Positions 1-5,075 of a DNA stretch of 5,075 bases are shown here, piece after piece. Numbering within the stretch: position 1 is the stretch's first letter; every line of letters starts with the position of its first letter. A program made the position numbers and the translations under genes. The notes beneath the pieces were generated by a model. That model did not search any database, was not told the origin of the DNA, and saw only the letters and a list, made by a program, of their open reading frames with translations. Origin of the DNA: Aliishimia sp965369035 (lineage in GTDB: Bacteria > Pseudomonadota > Alphaproteobacteria > Rhodobacterales > Rhodobacteraceae); NCBI GenBank assembly GCA_965369035.1, contig CBDUPF010000283.1:1-5075 (forward strand), read 5' to 3'.

Positions 1-300
1 CAGATCGCCGTGAGCAATATCCGCAACGGCGAAATCAGGCCGCATGGCCAGCGGGAGCTTTCGGACGCCGATCTGGCCGAGATCAAGGACTGGATGGCAC
101 GGCGCAACGAGGTTCTGGCCCGTCGCGATATCGATGACATCCACCGCACCATCGACCACCTGAATCTGACCACGCAATGGGCACAGTCAAAGGCGACGCC
201 CGAGCAGCTCGAGGCCGTGACCGACGACCTGCTCATGGCGATGCACGATCTGCGCACCGTGCTGGTCCGCAAGAAGGCTGACCGGCTGACCGGCGACTGA
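1..300 (+). CDS. Unrecognised protein, probably the C-terminal end of a longer gene
   Basis: I do not recognise this protein. The frame is open from the first base (Q-I-A before a GTG at 10) and ends at TGA 298-300. The GTG at 10 could start a 96-residue protein, but the nine visible bases before it show no Shine-Dalgarno sequence. I therefore favour a gene that begins outside the window. Counting from the GTG, residues about 17-92 are rich in Glu, Asp, Arg and Lys, with regularly spaced Leu, Ile and Ala. This suggests several amphipathic helices. There is no membrane segment, no cysteine and no obvious catalytic motif. The helical tail loosely recalls the C-terminal lid of Hsp70-type chaperones, but that is only an impression. 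Codon use matches the neighbours, so it looks like a real gene. It runs convergent to the MATE gene with only 15 bp between the two stops. Confidence 0.6.
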   Translation, partial: QIAVSNIRNGEIRPHGQRELSDADLAEIKDWMARRNEVLARRDIDDIHRTIDHLNLTTQWAQSKATPEQLEAVTDDLLMAMHDLRTVLVRKKADRLTGD

Positions 301-315
301 CGCGCGCCCGCGGGC

Positions 316-1695
316 TCAGGCGTCTCGTCCGACCTGTCGAAGCACCGGACCCCAGAACCGCGCCATCAGCAGGACGGCCGCGCAGCCGAGCCCCACGACC
401 AGCCCCAGCCACACGCCCGGCCCGTCCCAGCCAAGCACGAAGCCCATCGCGTAGGAGCAGGGCATTCCCACGATCCAATAGCTGAAGGCCGCCATCAACA
501 TCGGCACGCGCGTGTCCTGCACCCCGCGCAGCAGACCCAGCGCGATGACCTGCGCGCCGTCGACGAGCTGGAACAGCGCGGCCACCGCGATCAGCGTCAC
601 GCCGATGGCGAGGATACTCGGACGTTTCGGGTCGTCCGGATCCATGAAGATCGAGATCAGCTCCTCGGGCACCATCAGGAAGATCGCGATCGTCACCATG
701 GCAAAGGCAAGCGACAGGACCATTGCCGCCTGCGCCCCCCGCACAAGATGATCTCGATCCTGCCGGCCGAAGGCGTTGCCCGCCCGGATCGTGGCGGCGT
801 TGGAGATACCGAGATGGAACATGAAGGTGATGGAGGCGAGCTGCACCGCGATCCCGTGCGCTGCGAGCGGGACGGTACCCAGCCAGCCCATCATCAGCGC
901 CGTGGCGGAAAAGAGCCCCACCTCGCTCAACGTGGTGAGCCCGATGGGCCAGCCGAGGTGGAACACGCGCAGCAGCACCGGGCGATCCGCAACCCACAGG
1001 CGCCGGAACAGATCGTGCTGCGGCAGCGCGGCGCGCGCATAGATCACGACCCCGACGAGCATGACCGTCTGCGTGACGATGGAGGCCCAGGCCGCCCCGG
1101 CCAGCCCCAGTTCGGGCGCGCCCCAGTTGCCGAAGATCAGCAGCCAGTTGCAGAACCCGTTCACCACGGCCGATGCCAGCACGATCCAGAGTACCGCCTG
1201 GGTCCGTTCCAGCGCGGAAAGATAGGACTTGATGACCATGACGCCCAGCGCCGGGATGATGCCCCACGCGGCAATCCGCAGGTAGGTGGCGGCATCGGCC
1301 GACACCTCCGCGCTCTGGCCCAGTGCGCGAAGGATGGGTTCGGCCTGGATCATCACCGGCAACGCAAGTGCTGCATAGATGGCCGACAGCCAGAGCCCCA
1401 TGCGGGTGACGCGGCGGATCCCCGTCTGGTCGTCCTGCGCGGCGAAGGTCGCCACCAGCGGCATGACCGCCCAGGCGAACCCGGAGCCGAACAGGAACAG
1501 CACGAAGAAGAAGGTGCCGCCCAGAGTGATTGCCGCAAGCGCGTCGATTCCGTACCAGCCCAGCATGACCGTGTCGGTGAGCCCGATGGCAAGCTGGCCC
1601 AGGTGGCTGCCGACAAGCGGCAACCCCAGAGTCAGGAGCTGGCGCATGTGCCCGGCCCGGGACAGCGTTGCGGAAGTGGCATCGAAAGCGGTCAT
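316..1695 (-). CDS. MATE-family efflux antiporter (NorM-like)
   Basis: This is a complete 459-residue inner-membrane protein of the usual MATE length, with about 12 hydrophobic segments in two halves. MATE proteins export cationic drugs and metabolites in exchange for Na+ or H+; the substrate here cannot be read from sequence. Family marks include the first helix ending around D41 (L-T-D-T-V-M-L-G), the second-half opening W-P-I-G with E258, and D379 in the segment leading to L-L-R-G-V-Q-D-T-R-V-P (388-398). These three acids line up by eye with D36, E255 and D371 of Vibrio cholerae NorM, which are linked to cation coupling. The frame stays open 54 codons upstream, but that extension is Pro/Arg-rich and unlike a MATE N-terminus. 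The ATG at 1695 has a good GAGGA six bases before it, so I chose it. The gene is divergent from the permease gene and probably monocistronic. Confidence 0.93.
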   Translation of the reverse strand: MTAFDATSATLSRAGHMRQLLTLGLPLVGSHLGQLAIGLTDTVMLGWYGIDALAAITLGGTFFFVLFLFGSGFAWAVMPLVATFAAQDDQTGIRRVTRMGLWLSAIYAALALPVMIQAEPILRALGQSAEVSADAATYLRIAAWGIIPALGVMVIKSYLSALERTQAVLWIVLASAVVNGFCNWLLIFGNWGAPELGLAGAAWASIVTQTVMLVGVVIYARAALPQHDLFRRLWVADRPVLLRVFHLGWPIGLTTLSEVGLFSATALMMGWLGTVPLAAHGIAVQLASITFMFHLGISNAATIRAGNAFGRQDRDHLVRGAQAAMVLSLAFAMVTIAIFLMVPEELISIFMDPDDPKRPSILAIGVTLIAVAALFQLVDGAQVIALGLLRGVQDTRVPMLMAAFSYWIVGMPCSYAMGFVLGWDGPGVWLGLVVGLGCAAVLLMARFWGPVLRQVGRDA

Positions 1696-1699
1696 GGGT

Positions 1700-1707
1700 C
1701 TTCCTCT
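1700..1707 (-). promoter_or_regulatory. Ribosome-binding site that decides the MATE start
   Basis: Read on the minus strand this is AGAGGAAG, with the GAGGA core at 1706-1702, six bases before the ATG at 1695. It is the only strong Shine-Dalgarno sequence near the 5' end of this frame. It argues against the longer reading that would start at 1857. Confidence 0.75.
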
Positions 1708-1772
1708 ATTCCCGTGCCGCGCAAAGGGGAAGTGGGGACCGTGAACTGCCTGCATCCTGGGCGGGAATACCG

Positions 1773-1790
1773 CCGGAGCGCATGCCCCGG
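1773..1790. repeat. Imperfect GC-rich inverted repeat
   Basis: The arms CCGGAGC (1773-1779) and GCCCCGG (1784-1790) pair across a GCAT loop with a single A:C mismatch. It lies between two divergent genes and has no T-tract on either side, so it is not an obvious terminator. In DNA this GC-rich, a 7-bp imperfect hairpin can arise by chance. Confidence 0.3.
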
Positions 1791-1845
1791 CCCCACCCAG
1801 CCTTGCAACCTCGACCGAAAACCGCAATGTGTCTCCAATCCAACC

Positions 1846-1850
1846 GGGAG
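1846..1850 (+). promoter_or_regulatory. Ribosome-binding site that decides the permease start
   Basis: GGGAG lies five bases before the ATG at 1856. The alternative in-frame GTG at 1829 would add nine residues and has no purine-rich site in front of it, so the ATG at 1856 is preferred. Confidence 0.75.
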
Positions 1851-1855
1851 AACTC

Positions 1856-2923
1856 ATGGCCTTGCCCGTCCGGGATCAGATGAAATACTGGGGCGCTGCA
1901 GCCGTTGCGTTCTTCGTGCTGCTCTGGTTGCTCGGCGACGTGCTGCTGCCTTTCGTGCTGGGCGGTGCGATCGCGTATTTCCTCGACCCGCTGGCCGACC
2001 GGCTCGAAGATCTCGGCACGTCTCGCGTGCTGGCGACGGCGATCATCACCATCGCCGGCATTCTGATCTTTGTCGTCCTGGCGCTTCTGGTGATCCCGAC
2101 GCTGGTGGAACAGTCGGTGCAACTGTTCAACACCGCACCCAACCTGGTGCGGAACCTGGTCAGCTTCCTGTCGGAACGTTTCCCGTCCCTGCTGGAAGAA
2201 GGCTCCACCCTTCGGACCTCGCTGCAGGGCGTGGGCGAGGCCATCCAGAATCGCGGCGGCGAGCTTCTGAACTCGGTCGTCACGTCGGCGATGTCGCTCA
2301 TCAACCTGGTGGTACTTTTCGTGATCGTGCCGGTCGTGGCGGTCTACCTGCTGCTCGACTGGGACCGGATGGTGGCGCGGGTCGACGATCTCCTTCCGCT
2401 CGATCACGCGCCGACCATTCGCAGCCTGGCGGCCGAAATCGACGAAACGCTGGCCTCTTTCATCCGGGGGATGGGCACGGTCTGCATCATCCTGGGCACA
2501 TATTACGCCGTGGCATTGATGATCGTGGGGTTGCAGTTCGGACTTGTCGTCGGGTTCGTCGCGGGGCTTGTCACCTTCATCCCGTATCTGGGCGCGCTGG
2601 TCGGCGGCGCGCTGGCCATCGGGCTGGCGCTGTTCCAGTTCTGGGGCGAATGGACCATGATCGGGGTCGTCGCCGGCATCTTCGTCTTTGGCCAGGTGAT
2701 CGAGGGCAACGTCCTCACGCCCAAGCTGGTGGGCGATTCCGTCGGGCTGCACCCGGTCTGGCTGCTGCTCGCGCTGTCGGCCTTCGGGACGATGTTCGGC
2801 TTTATCGGCATGCTGGTCGCGGTACCACTGGCCGCGGCTCTGGGCGTCATCGCCCGGTTCCTCGTGCGTCAGTACAAGGACAGCCGCCTCTACCGCGGCG
2901 TGATGGAACCGGACGACGAATGA
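1856..2923 (+). CDS. AI-2E/PerM-family membrane permease
   Basis: This is a complete 355-residue polytopic inner-membrane protein of the normal length for the AI-2E exporter family (PerM, YdiK, TqsA; formerly UPF0118). Hydrophobic segments lie near residues 12-43, 58-84, 141-168, 205-238, 241-262, 266-282 and 301-337. A soluble stretch at about 85-140 separates the N-terminal helices from the rest. Family marks in order are F-I-P-Y-L-G at 241-246, V-I-E-G-N-V-L-T-P-K at 281-290, S-V-G-L-H-P at 295-300 and G-F-I-G-M-L-V-A-V-P at 315-324. Characterised members include an autoinducer-2 exporter and Na+/H+ antiporters, so the substrate cannot be inferred. The gene is the first of the + strand block, and its stop codon overlaps the hdaA start. 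No LuxS or other quorum-sensing gene is in the window, so the family name should not be taken as function. Confidence 0.92.
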   Translation: MALPVRDQMKYWGAAAVAFFVLLWLLGDVLLPFVLGGAIAYFLDPLADRLEDLGTSRVLATAIITIAGILIFVVLALLVIPTLVEQSVQLFNTAPNLVRNLVSFLSERFPSLLEEGSTLRTSLQGVGEAIQNRGGELLNSVVTSAMSLINLVVLFVIVPVVAVYLLLDWDRMVARVDDLLPLDHAPTIRSLAAEIDETLASFIRGMGTVCIILGTYYAVALMIVGLQFGLVVGFVAGLVTFIPYLGALVGGALAIGLALFQFWGEWTMIGVVAGIFVFGQVIEGNVLTPKLVGDSVGLHPVWLLLALSAFGTMFGFIGMLVAVPLAAALGVIARFLVRQYKDSRLYRGVMEPDDE

Positions 2924-3594
2924 TGGCAGAGCAGCTCGGCCTGAACCTTCCCGGCATTCCTGCGCTGGGACGGGAAGACTTCCTGGTGGCGCCGTCGAAC
3001 GCGCTGGCGGTGGCCCTGATCGACGCTTGGCCGGACTGGCAGGCCGGCAAGCTCGTGCTGACCGGGCCGCAGGGGTCAGGCAAGACGCATCTCGCCCATG
3101 TCTGGGCGGCGCGGTCCGCGGCGACGCTTCTGTCGGCGCGGGAGGTCGCCGCGGCGGACATACCCACCCTGGCAGCCGGGCCCGTCGCGGTAGAGGACGT
3201 CCCGGAAATCGCGGGCGACGAGAGCGCGGAGACGGCATTGTTCCACCTTCACAACCTGGCTCTGGCGGGCCGGCAGACATTGCTGTTCACGGGTGCGCCG
3301 CCGCTCGCGGCCTGGCCACTGATCCTGCCCGACCTGAAGAGCCGGTTGCAGGGTGCGGCCTCCGCCGAACTGGCGCCGCCCGACGACACACTTCTGGCCG
3401 CCGTGCTTGCCAAGCTCTTTGCCGACCGCCAGATCTCGCCCCCGGCCAGCGTGATCGCCTACCTCGTTCCCCGCATGCATCGGTCTTTCGCCGCCGCCCA
3501 CAGCATCGTAGAAGAGCTGGACCGGGCCTCTCTGGGCCGGCGAAAACCCATCACCCGGCACCTTGCACGCACGGTGCTCGACGCAAACGATTGA
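2920..3594 (+). CDS. hdaA: HdaA, DnaA-related AAA+ replication regulator
   Basis: This 224-residue AAA+ protein resembles DnaA domain III but lacks the DnaA N-terminal and DNA-binding domains, as expected for Hda/HdaA. The Hda family works with the DNA-loaded beta clamp to stimulate ATP hydrolysis by DnaA (regulatory inactivation of DnaA), limiting initiation to once per cycle. Visible features are a clamp-binding motif Q-L-G-L-N-L at 5-10 (compare Q-L-S-L-P-L in E. coli Hda), Walker A G-P-Q-G-S-G-K-T at 49-56, a Walker B-like V-A-V-E-D-V at 89-94, a sensor 1 region at 121-125 and the box VII arginine finger candidate R142 in D-L-K-S-R-L. The C-terminal helical lid spans about 155-220, with R188 near the sensor 2 position. 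The start is a tandem ATGATG: the ATG at 2920 overlaps the permease stop by 4 bp and the one at 2923 by 1 bp. Either choice suggests translational coupling. Confidence 0.9.
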   Translation: MMAEQLGLNLPGIPALGREDFLVAPSNALAVALIDAWPDWQAGKLVLTGPQGSGKTHLAHVWAARSAATLLSAREVAAADIPTLAAGPVAVEDVPEIAGDESAETALFHLHNLALAGRQTLLFTGAPPLAAWPLILPDLKSRLQGAASAELAPPDDTLLAAVLAKLFADRQISPPASVIAYLVPRMHRSFAAAHSIVEELDRASLGRRKPITRHLARTVLDAND

Positions 3595-3606
3595 ATGGCG
3601 GGAGTT

Positions 3607-3624
3607 CCGTAACAGAACCGTCAC
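3607..3624 (+). promoter_or_regulatory. Candidate Pho box (PhoB operator) upstream of ppk1
   Basis: Two 7-bp direct repeats, CCGTAAC (3607-3613) and CCGTCAC (3618-3624), are separated by AGAA. They differ at one base. The 7+4+7 layout and 11-bp period match the PhoB operator, whose half-site consensus is close to CTGTCAT/CTGTCAC with an A/T-rich spacer. The site sits 22 bp before the ppk1 start codon, and ppk genes are known Pho-regulon members in several proteobacteria. Base match is good in the second half-site and weaker in the first. PhoB binding is inferred, not shown. Confidence 0.55.
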
Positions 3625-3634
3625 AACCTCAGCC

Positions 3635-3640
3635 TAGAGC
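3635..3640 (+). promoter_or_regulatory. Possible -10 element of a ppk1 promoter
   Basis: TAGAGC lies exactly 10 bp after the end of the candidate Pho box, the spacing typical of PhoB-activated promoters, where the box replaces the -35. It keeps T1, A2 and A4 of TATAAT but is otherwise weak. A start point six to eight bases downstream would fall at about 3646-3648, on the ppk1 ATG. Confidence 0.35.
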
Positions 3641-3646
3641 TTTCAC

Positions 3647-5075
3647 ATGACCATCGCCGATTTTCTGAATGCAGACTTCCCCCCCGCGGCAGAGCCCGGA
3701 GACCTGGACATCACCGGACCGGGACGCTTCTGGAACCGCGAGCTGAGCTGGCTGGGTTTCAACTGGCGCGTGCTCGAGGAGGCTGAGAACCCGCGCGTGC
3801 CGCTGCTGGAGCGGTTGCGGTTCCTGTCGATCTCGGCCGCCAACCTCGACGAATTCTACACGGTGCGTGTGGCGGGTCTGCGCGAGCTGGCCCATGCGGG
3901 CAACACCACGCCGGCCGCGGACGGGCTGACCCCGGCCGAACAGCTTGCCCTGATCAACGAGGATGCGCGCCAGTTGCTGCAACACCAGCAACAGGTGCTG
4001 CGCACGCTGCTGGCGGAGATGGAGCAGGCGGGTATCTCTCTGCTCGCCACCAATCAGATTTCCAAGGACGAGGAAGACTTTCTGGACGATGTCTTCCTCA
4101 ACCGCGTCTTCCCGGTTCTGTCGCCGCTGGCCATCGACCCGGCGCACCCGTTCCCCTTCATCCCGAACACCGGGTTCAGCCTCGCACTTCAGCTGGAACG
4201 GAAGAAGGACAAGCGCACGTTGCAGGCGCTGTTGCCGATCCCGGCGCAGATCGACCGGTTCGTGGCGCTGCCCGCGCCCGCGGGGCAGTATCGTTTCATC
4301 GCGCTGGAAGAGTTGTTGCTGCTCAAGATCGGCACGCTGTTTCCGGGCTATGTGCTGAAATCGCACTTCTCTTTCCGCGTGTTGCGGGACAGTGACCTCG
4401 AAGTCGAGGAAGAGGCCGAAGACCTTGTGCGCGAGTTCGAGGTGGCCCTGAAACGCCGCCGCCGCGGCGAAGTCGTGCGCATGACGCATTCCGCGGGCGC
4501 CCCCGAAGCGCTGCGTTCGGTGGTGATGCGCGAGCTTCACGTTGGGCCGGAGGAGCTTTTCGAGATGGACGGCATGATCGGGCTCGCCGATCTGTCGGGG
4601 CTGGTGCTCGACAGCCGCCCGGACCTCCTGTGGCCCAGCTTCACCCCCCGCGTACCGGAGCGCGTGACGGATTTCGAAGGCGACATGTTCGCCGCGATCC
4701 GGCAAAAGGACATGCTGCTGCACCACCCCTACGAAACCTTCGACATGGTGATCCGCTTCCTGCAGCAGGCCGCCCGCGATCCCAACGTGGTGGCGATCAA
4801 GCAGACGCTCTACAGGACCTCCAAGAACTCCCCCATCGTGGAGGCGCTCTGCGAGGCGGCGGAAGACGGCAAGTCGGTGACAGCGCTCGTCGAGCTCAAG
4901 GCCCGCTTCGACGAGGCCGCCAACATCCGCCAGTCCCGGCGGCTGGAACGTGCCGGCGCGCATGTGGTCTACGGCTTTCTCGACCTCAAGACTCACGCCA
5001 AGATCTCGACCGTCGTGCGGCGGGAGGGAGACCGGCTGGTGACCTATACCCACTACGGCACCGGCAACTACCATC
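3647..5075 (+). CDS. ppk1: Polyphosphate kinase 1, N-terminal two thirds (runs off the right edge)
   Basis: PPK1 reversibly transfers the ATP gamma-phosphate onto polyphosphate through a phosphohistidine. Here 476 complete codons are visible, against about 690-730 for the family. Residues about 23-127 form the N domain, with R-E-L-S-W-L-G-F-N-W-R-V-L at 31-43 and A-N-L-D-E-F-Y at 65-71 (N66 matches the nucleotide-contacting N45 of E. coli PPK). About 128-336 is the head domain, then C1 begins. R390 in L-Y-R-T-S and R420 in K-A-R-F-D-E match E. coli R375 and R405. H450 in K-T-H-A-K and H469 in Y-T-H-Y-G-T-G-N-Y match the autophosphorylated H435 and H454, with the same 19-residue spacing. The C2 domain lies outside the window. 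The ATG at 3647 is the only possible start because an in-frame TAG lies at 3635-3637. No clear Shine-Dalgarno precedes it. It lies 52 bp after hdaA, and an exopolyphosphatase gene commonly follows in related genomes. Confidence 0.96.
   Translation, partial: MTIADFLNADFPPAAEPGDLDITGPGRFWNRELSWLGFNWRVLEEAENPRVPLLERLRFLSISAANLDEFYTVRVAGLRELAHAGNTTPAADGLTPAEQLALINEDARQLLQHQQQVLRTLLAEMEQAGISLLATNQISKDEEDFLDDVFLNRVFPVLSPLAIDPAHPFPFIPNTGFSLALQLERKKDKRTLQALLPIPAQIDRFVALPAPAGQYRFIALEELLLLKIGTLFPGYVLKSHFSFRVLRDSDLEVEEEAEDLVREFEVALKRRRRGEVVRMTHSAGAPEALRSVVMRELHVGPEELFEMDGMIGLADLSGLVLDSRPDLLWPSFTPRVPERVTDFEGDMFAAIRQKDMLLHHPYETFDMVIRFLQQAARDPNVVAIKQTLYRTSKNSPIVEALCEAAEDGKSVTALVELKARFDEAANIRQSRRLERAGAHVVYGFLDLKTHAKISTVVRREGDRLVTYTHYGTGNYH

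Larger units (their letters stand above)
1696..1855. other. Divergent intergenic region, MATE gene / AI-2E permease
   Basis: This 160-bp spacer must hold the promoter for the minus-strand MATE gene and one for the plus-strand permease. I could not find a convincing sigma-70 -35/-10 pair for either. TTGCAA at 1803-1808 is a possible -35 for the permease, but at the right spacing there is only a poor -10 (around 1825-1831). The middle (about 1755-1795) is GC-rich and holds two short inverted repeats: GGCGG/CCGCC at 1760-1764 and 1770-1774, and an imperfect hairpin at 1773-1790. Either could be an operator for a local regulator, but no regulator gene is present in the window. Confidence 0.45.

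Noticed and set aside
306..315. Perfect 10-bp palindrome GCCCGCGGGC between the convergent stops, considered as a terminator
   Set aside because: It has no loop and no T-tract on either strand, so it does not look like an intrinsic terminator. Such palindromes are common in GC-rich DNA.
1803..1831. TTGCAA with a downstream CAATGT, considered as a sigma-70 promoter for the permease
   Set aside because: The -35 matches TTGACA at four of six positions, but the -10 is poor. It is too weak to list as a promoter.
1829..1855. Earlier GTG start for the AI-2E permease
   Set aside because: It has no ribosome-binding site, and the added nine residues would overlap the good GGGAG site that serves the ATG at 1856.
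1696..1857. 54-residue N-terminal extension of the MATE protein
   Set aside because: The extra sequence is Pro/Arg/Gly-rich and unlike MATE N-termini, it would consume the whole divergent spacer, and a strong ribosome-binding site marks the ATG at 1695.
1706..3280. A 524-codon minus-strand open frame opposite the permease and hdaA
   Set aside because: Its product is dominated by Arg, Gln, Asp and His with no family motif, and it lies opposite two well-recognised genes. It is an antisense shadow.
748..3594. A very long plus-strand open frame (948 codons) running through the MATE antisense, the permease and hdaA
   Set aside because: Only its last 225 codons, from 2920, are a real gene (hdaA). 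The rest is Arg/Gly/Pro/His-rich translation in the wrong frame or strand over two clear membrane-protein genes, as GC-rich DNA often gives.
3604..3618. GTTC-N7-GAAC, considered as an SOS (LexA) box before ppk1
   Set aside because: The alphaproteobacterial LexA box is a direct repeat, GTTC-N7-GTTC. Here the second half is inverted, and the bases are better explained by the overlapping Pho-type direct repeat.
3629..5074. A 481-codon minus-strand open frame opposite ppk1
   Set aside because: The plus strand encodes PPK1 with all expected active-site residues in one unbroken frame. The antisense frame is a by-product of GC-rich codon use.
1..5075. CRISPR arrays, tRNA or rRNA genes, insertion sequences, attachment sites
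   Set aside because: I saw no regularly spaced repeats, cloverleaf or rRNA-like sequence, transposase motifs or flanking repeats. Coding content is uniform and there is no compositional break.

Overview
The window is GC-rich with dense, GC-ending codons. Its protein sequences suggest an alphaproteobacterium, most likely of the Rhodobacterales (Roseobacter/Paracoccaceae type). The assignment rests on the style of the polyphosphate kinase, the short DnaA-like HdaA protein next to it, and the order membrane permease - hdaA - ppk1. I recall that order as common in alphaproteobacteria but could not check it here.

Layout: (1) positions 1-300, + strand, the end of an unrecognised, charged, probably helical protein that is open to the left edge. 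(2) 316-1695, - strand, a complete MATE-family (NorM-like) multidrug/cation antiporter, convergent with gene 1 across 15 bp. (3) 1696-1855, a 160-bp region between divergent genes, holding ribosome-binding sites for both sides and two small GC-rich inverted repeats, but no convincing promoter. (4) 1856-2923, + strand, a complete AI-2E/PerM-family permease. (5) 2920-3594, + strand, a complete HdaA (DnaA-related AAA+ regulator of replication initiation) whose start overlaps the permease stop. (6) 3595-3646, a 52-bp gap with a good candidate Pho box and -10 element. (7) 3647 to the right edge, + strand, the first 476 codons of polyphosphate kinase ppk1, including both active-site histidines.

How the genes fit together: the permease and hdaA look translationally coupled and co-transcribed. 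ppk1 probably also has its own phosphate-starvation-responsive promoter. HdaA should act with the replication sliding clamp to turn off DnaA-ATP, and PPK1 makes polyphosphate from ATP, so the + strand block places a replication brake beside a phosphate/energy storage enzyme. The MATE exporter is a separate divergent unit.

I do not see a new kind of system, mobile element, CRISPR array or RNA gene. The most interesting non-coding signal is the candidate Pho box before ppk1. Its geometry predicts a leaderless or nearly leaderless ppk1 transcript.
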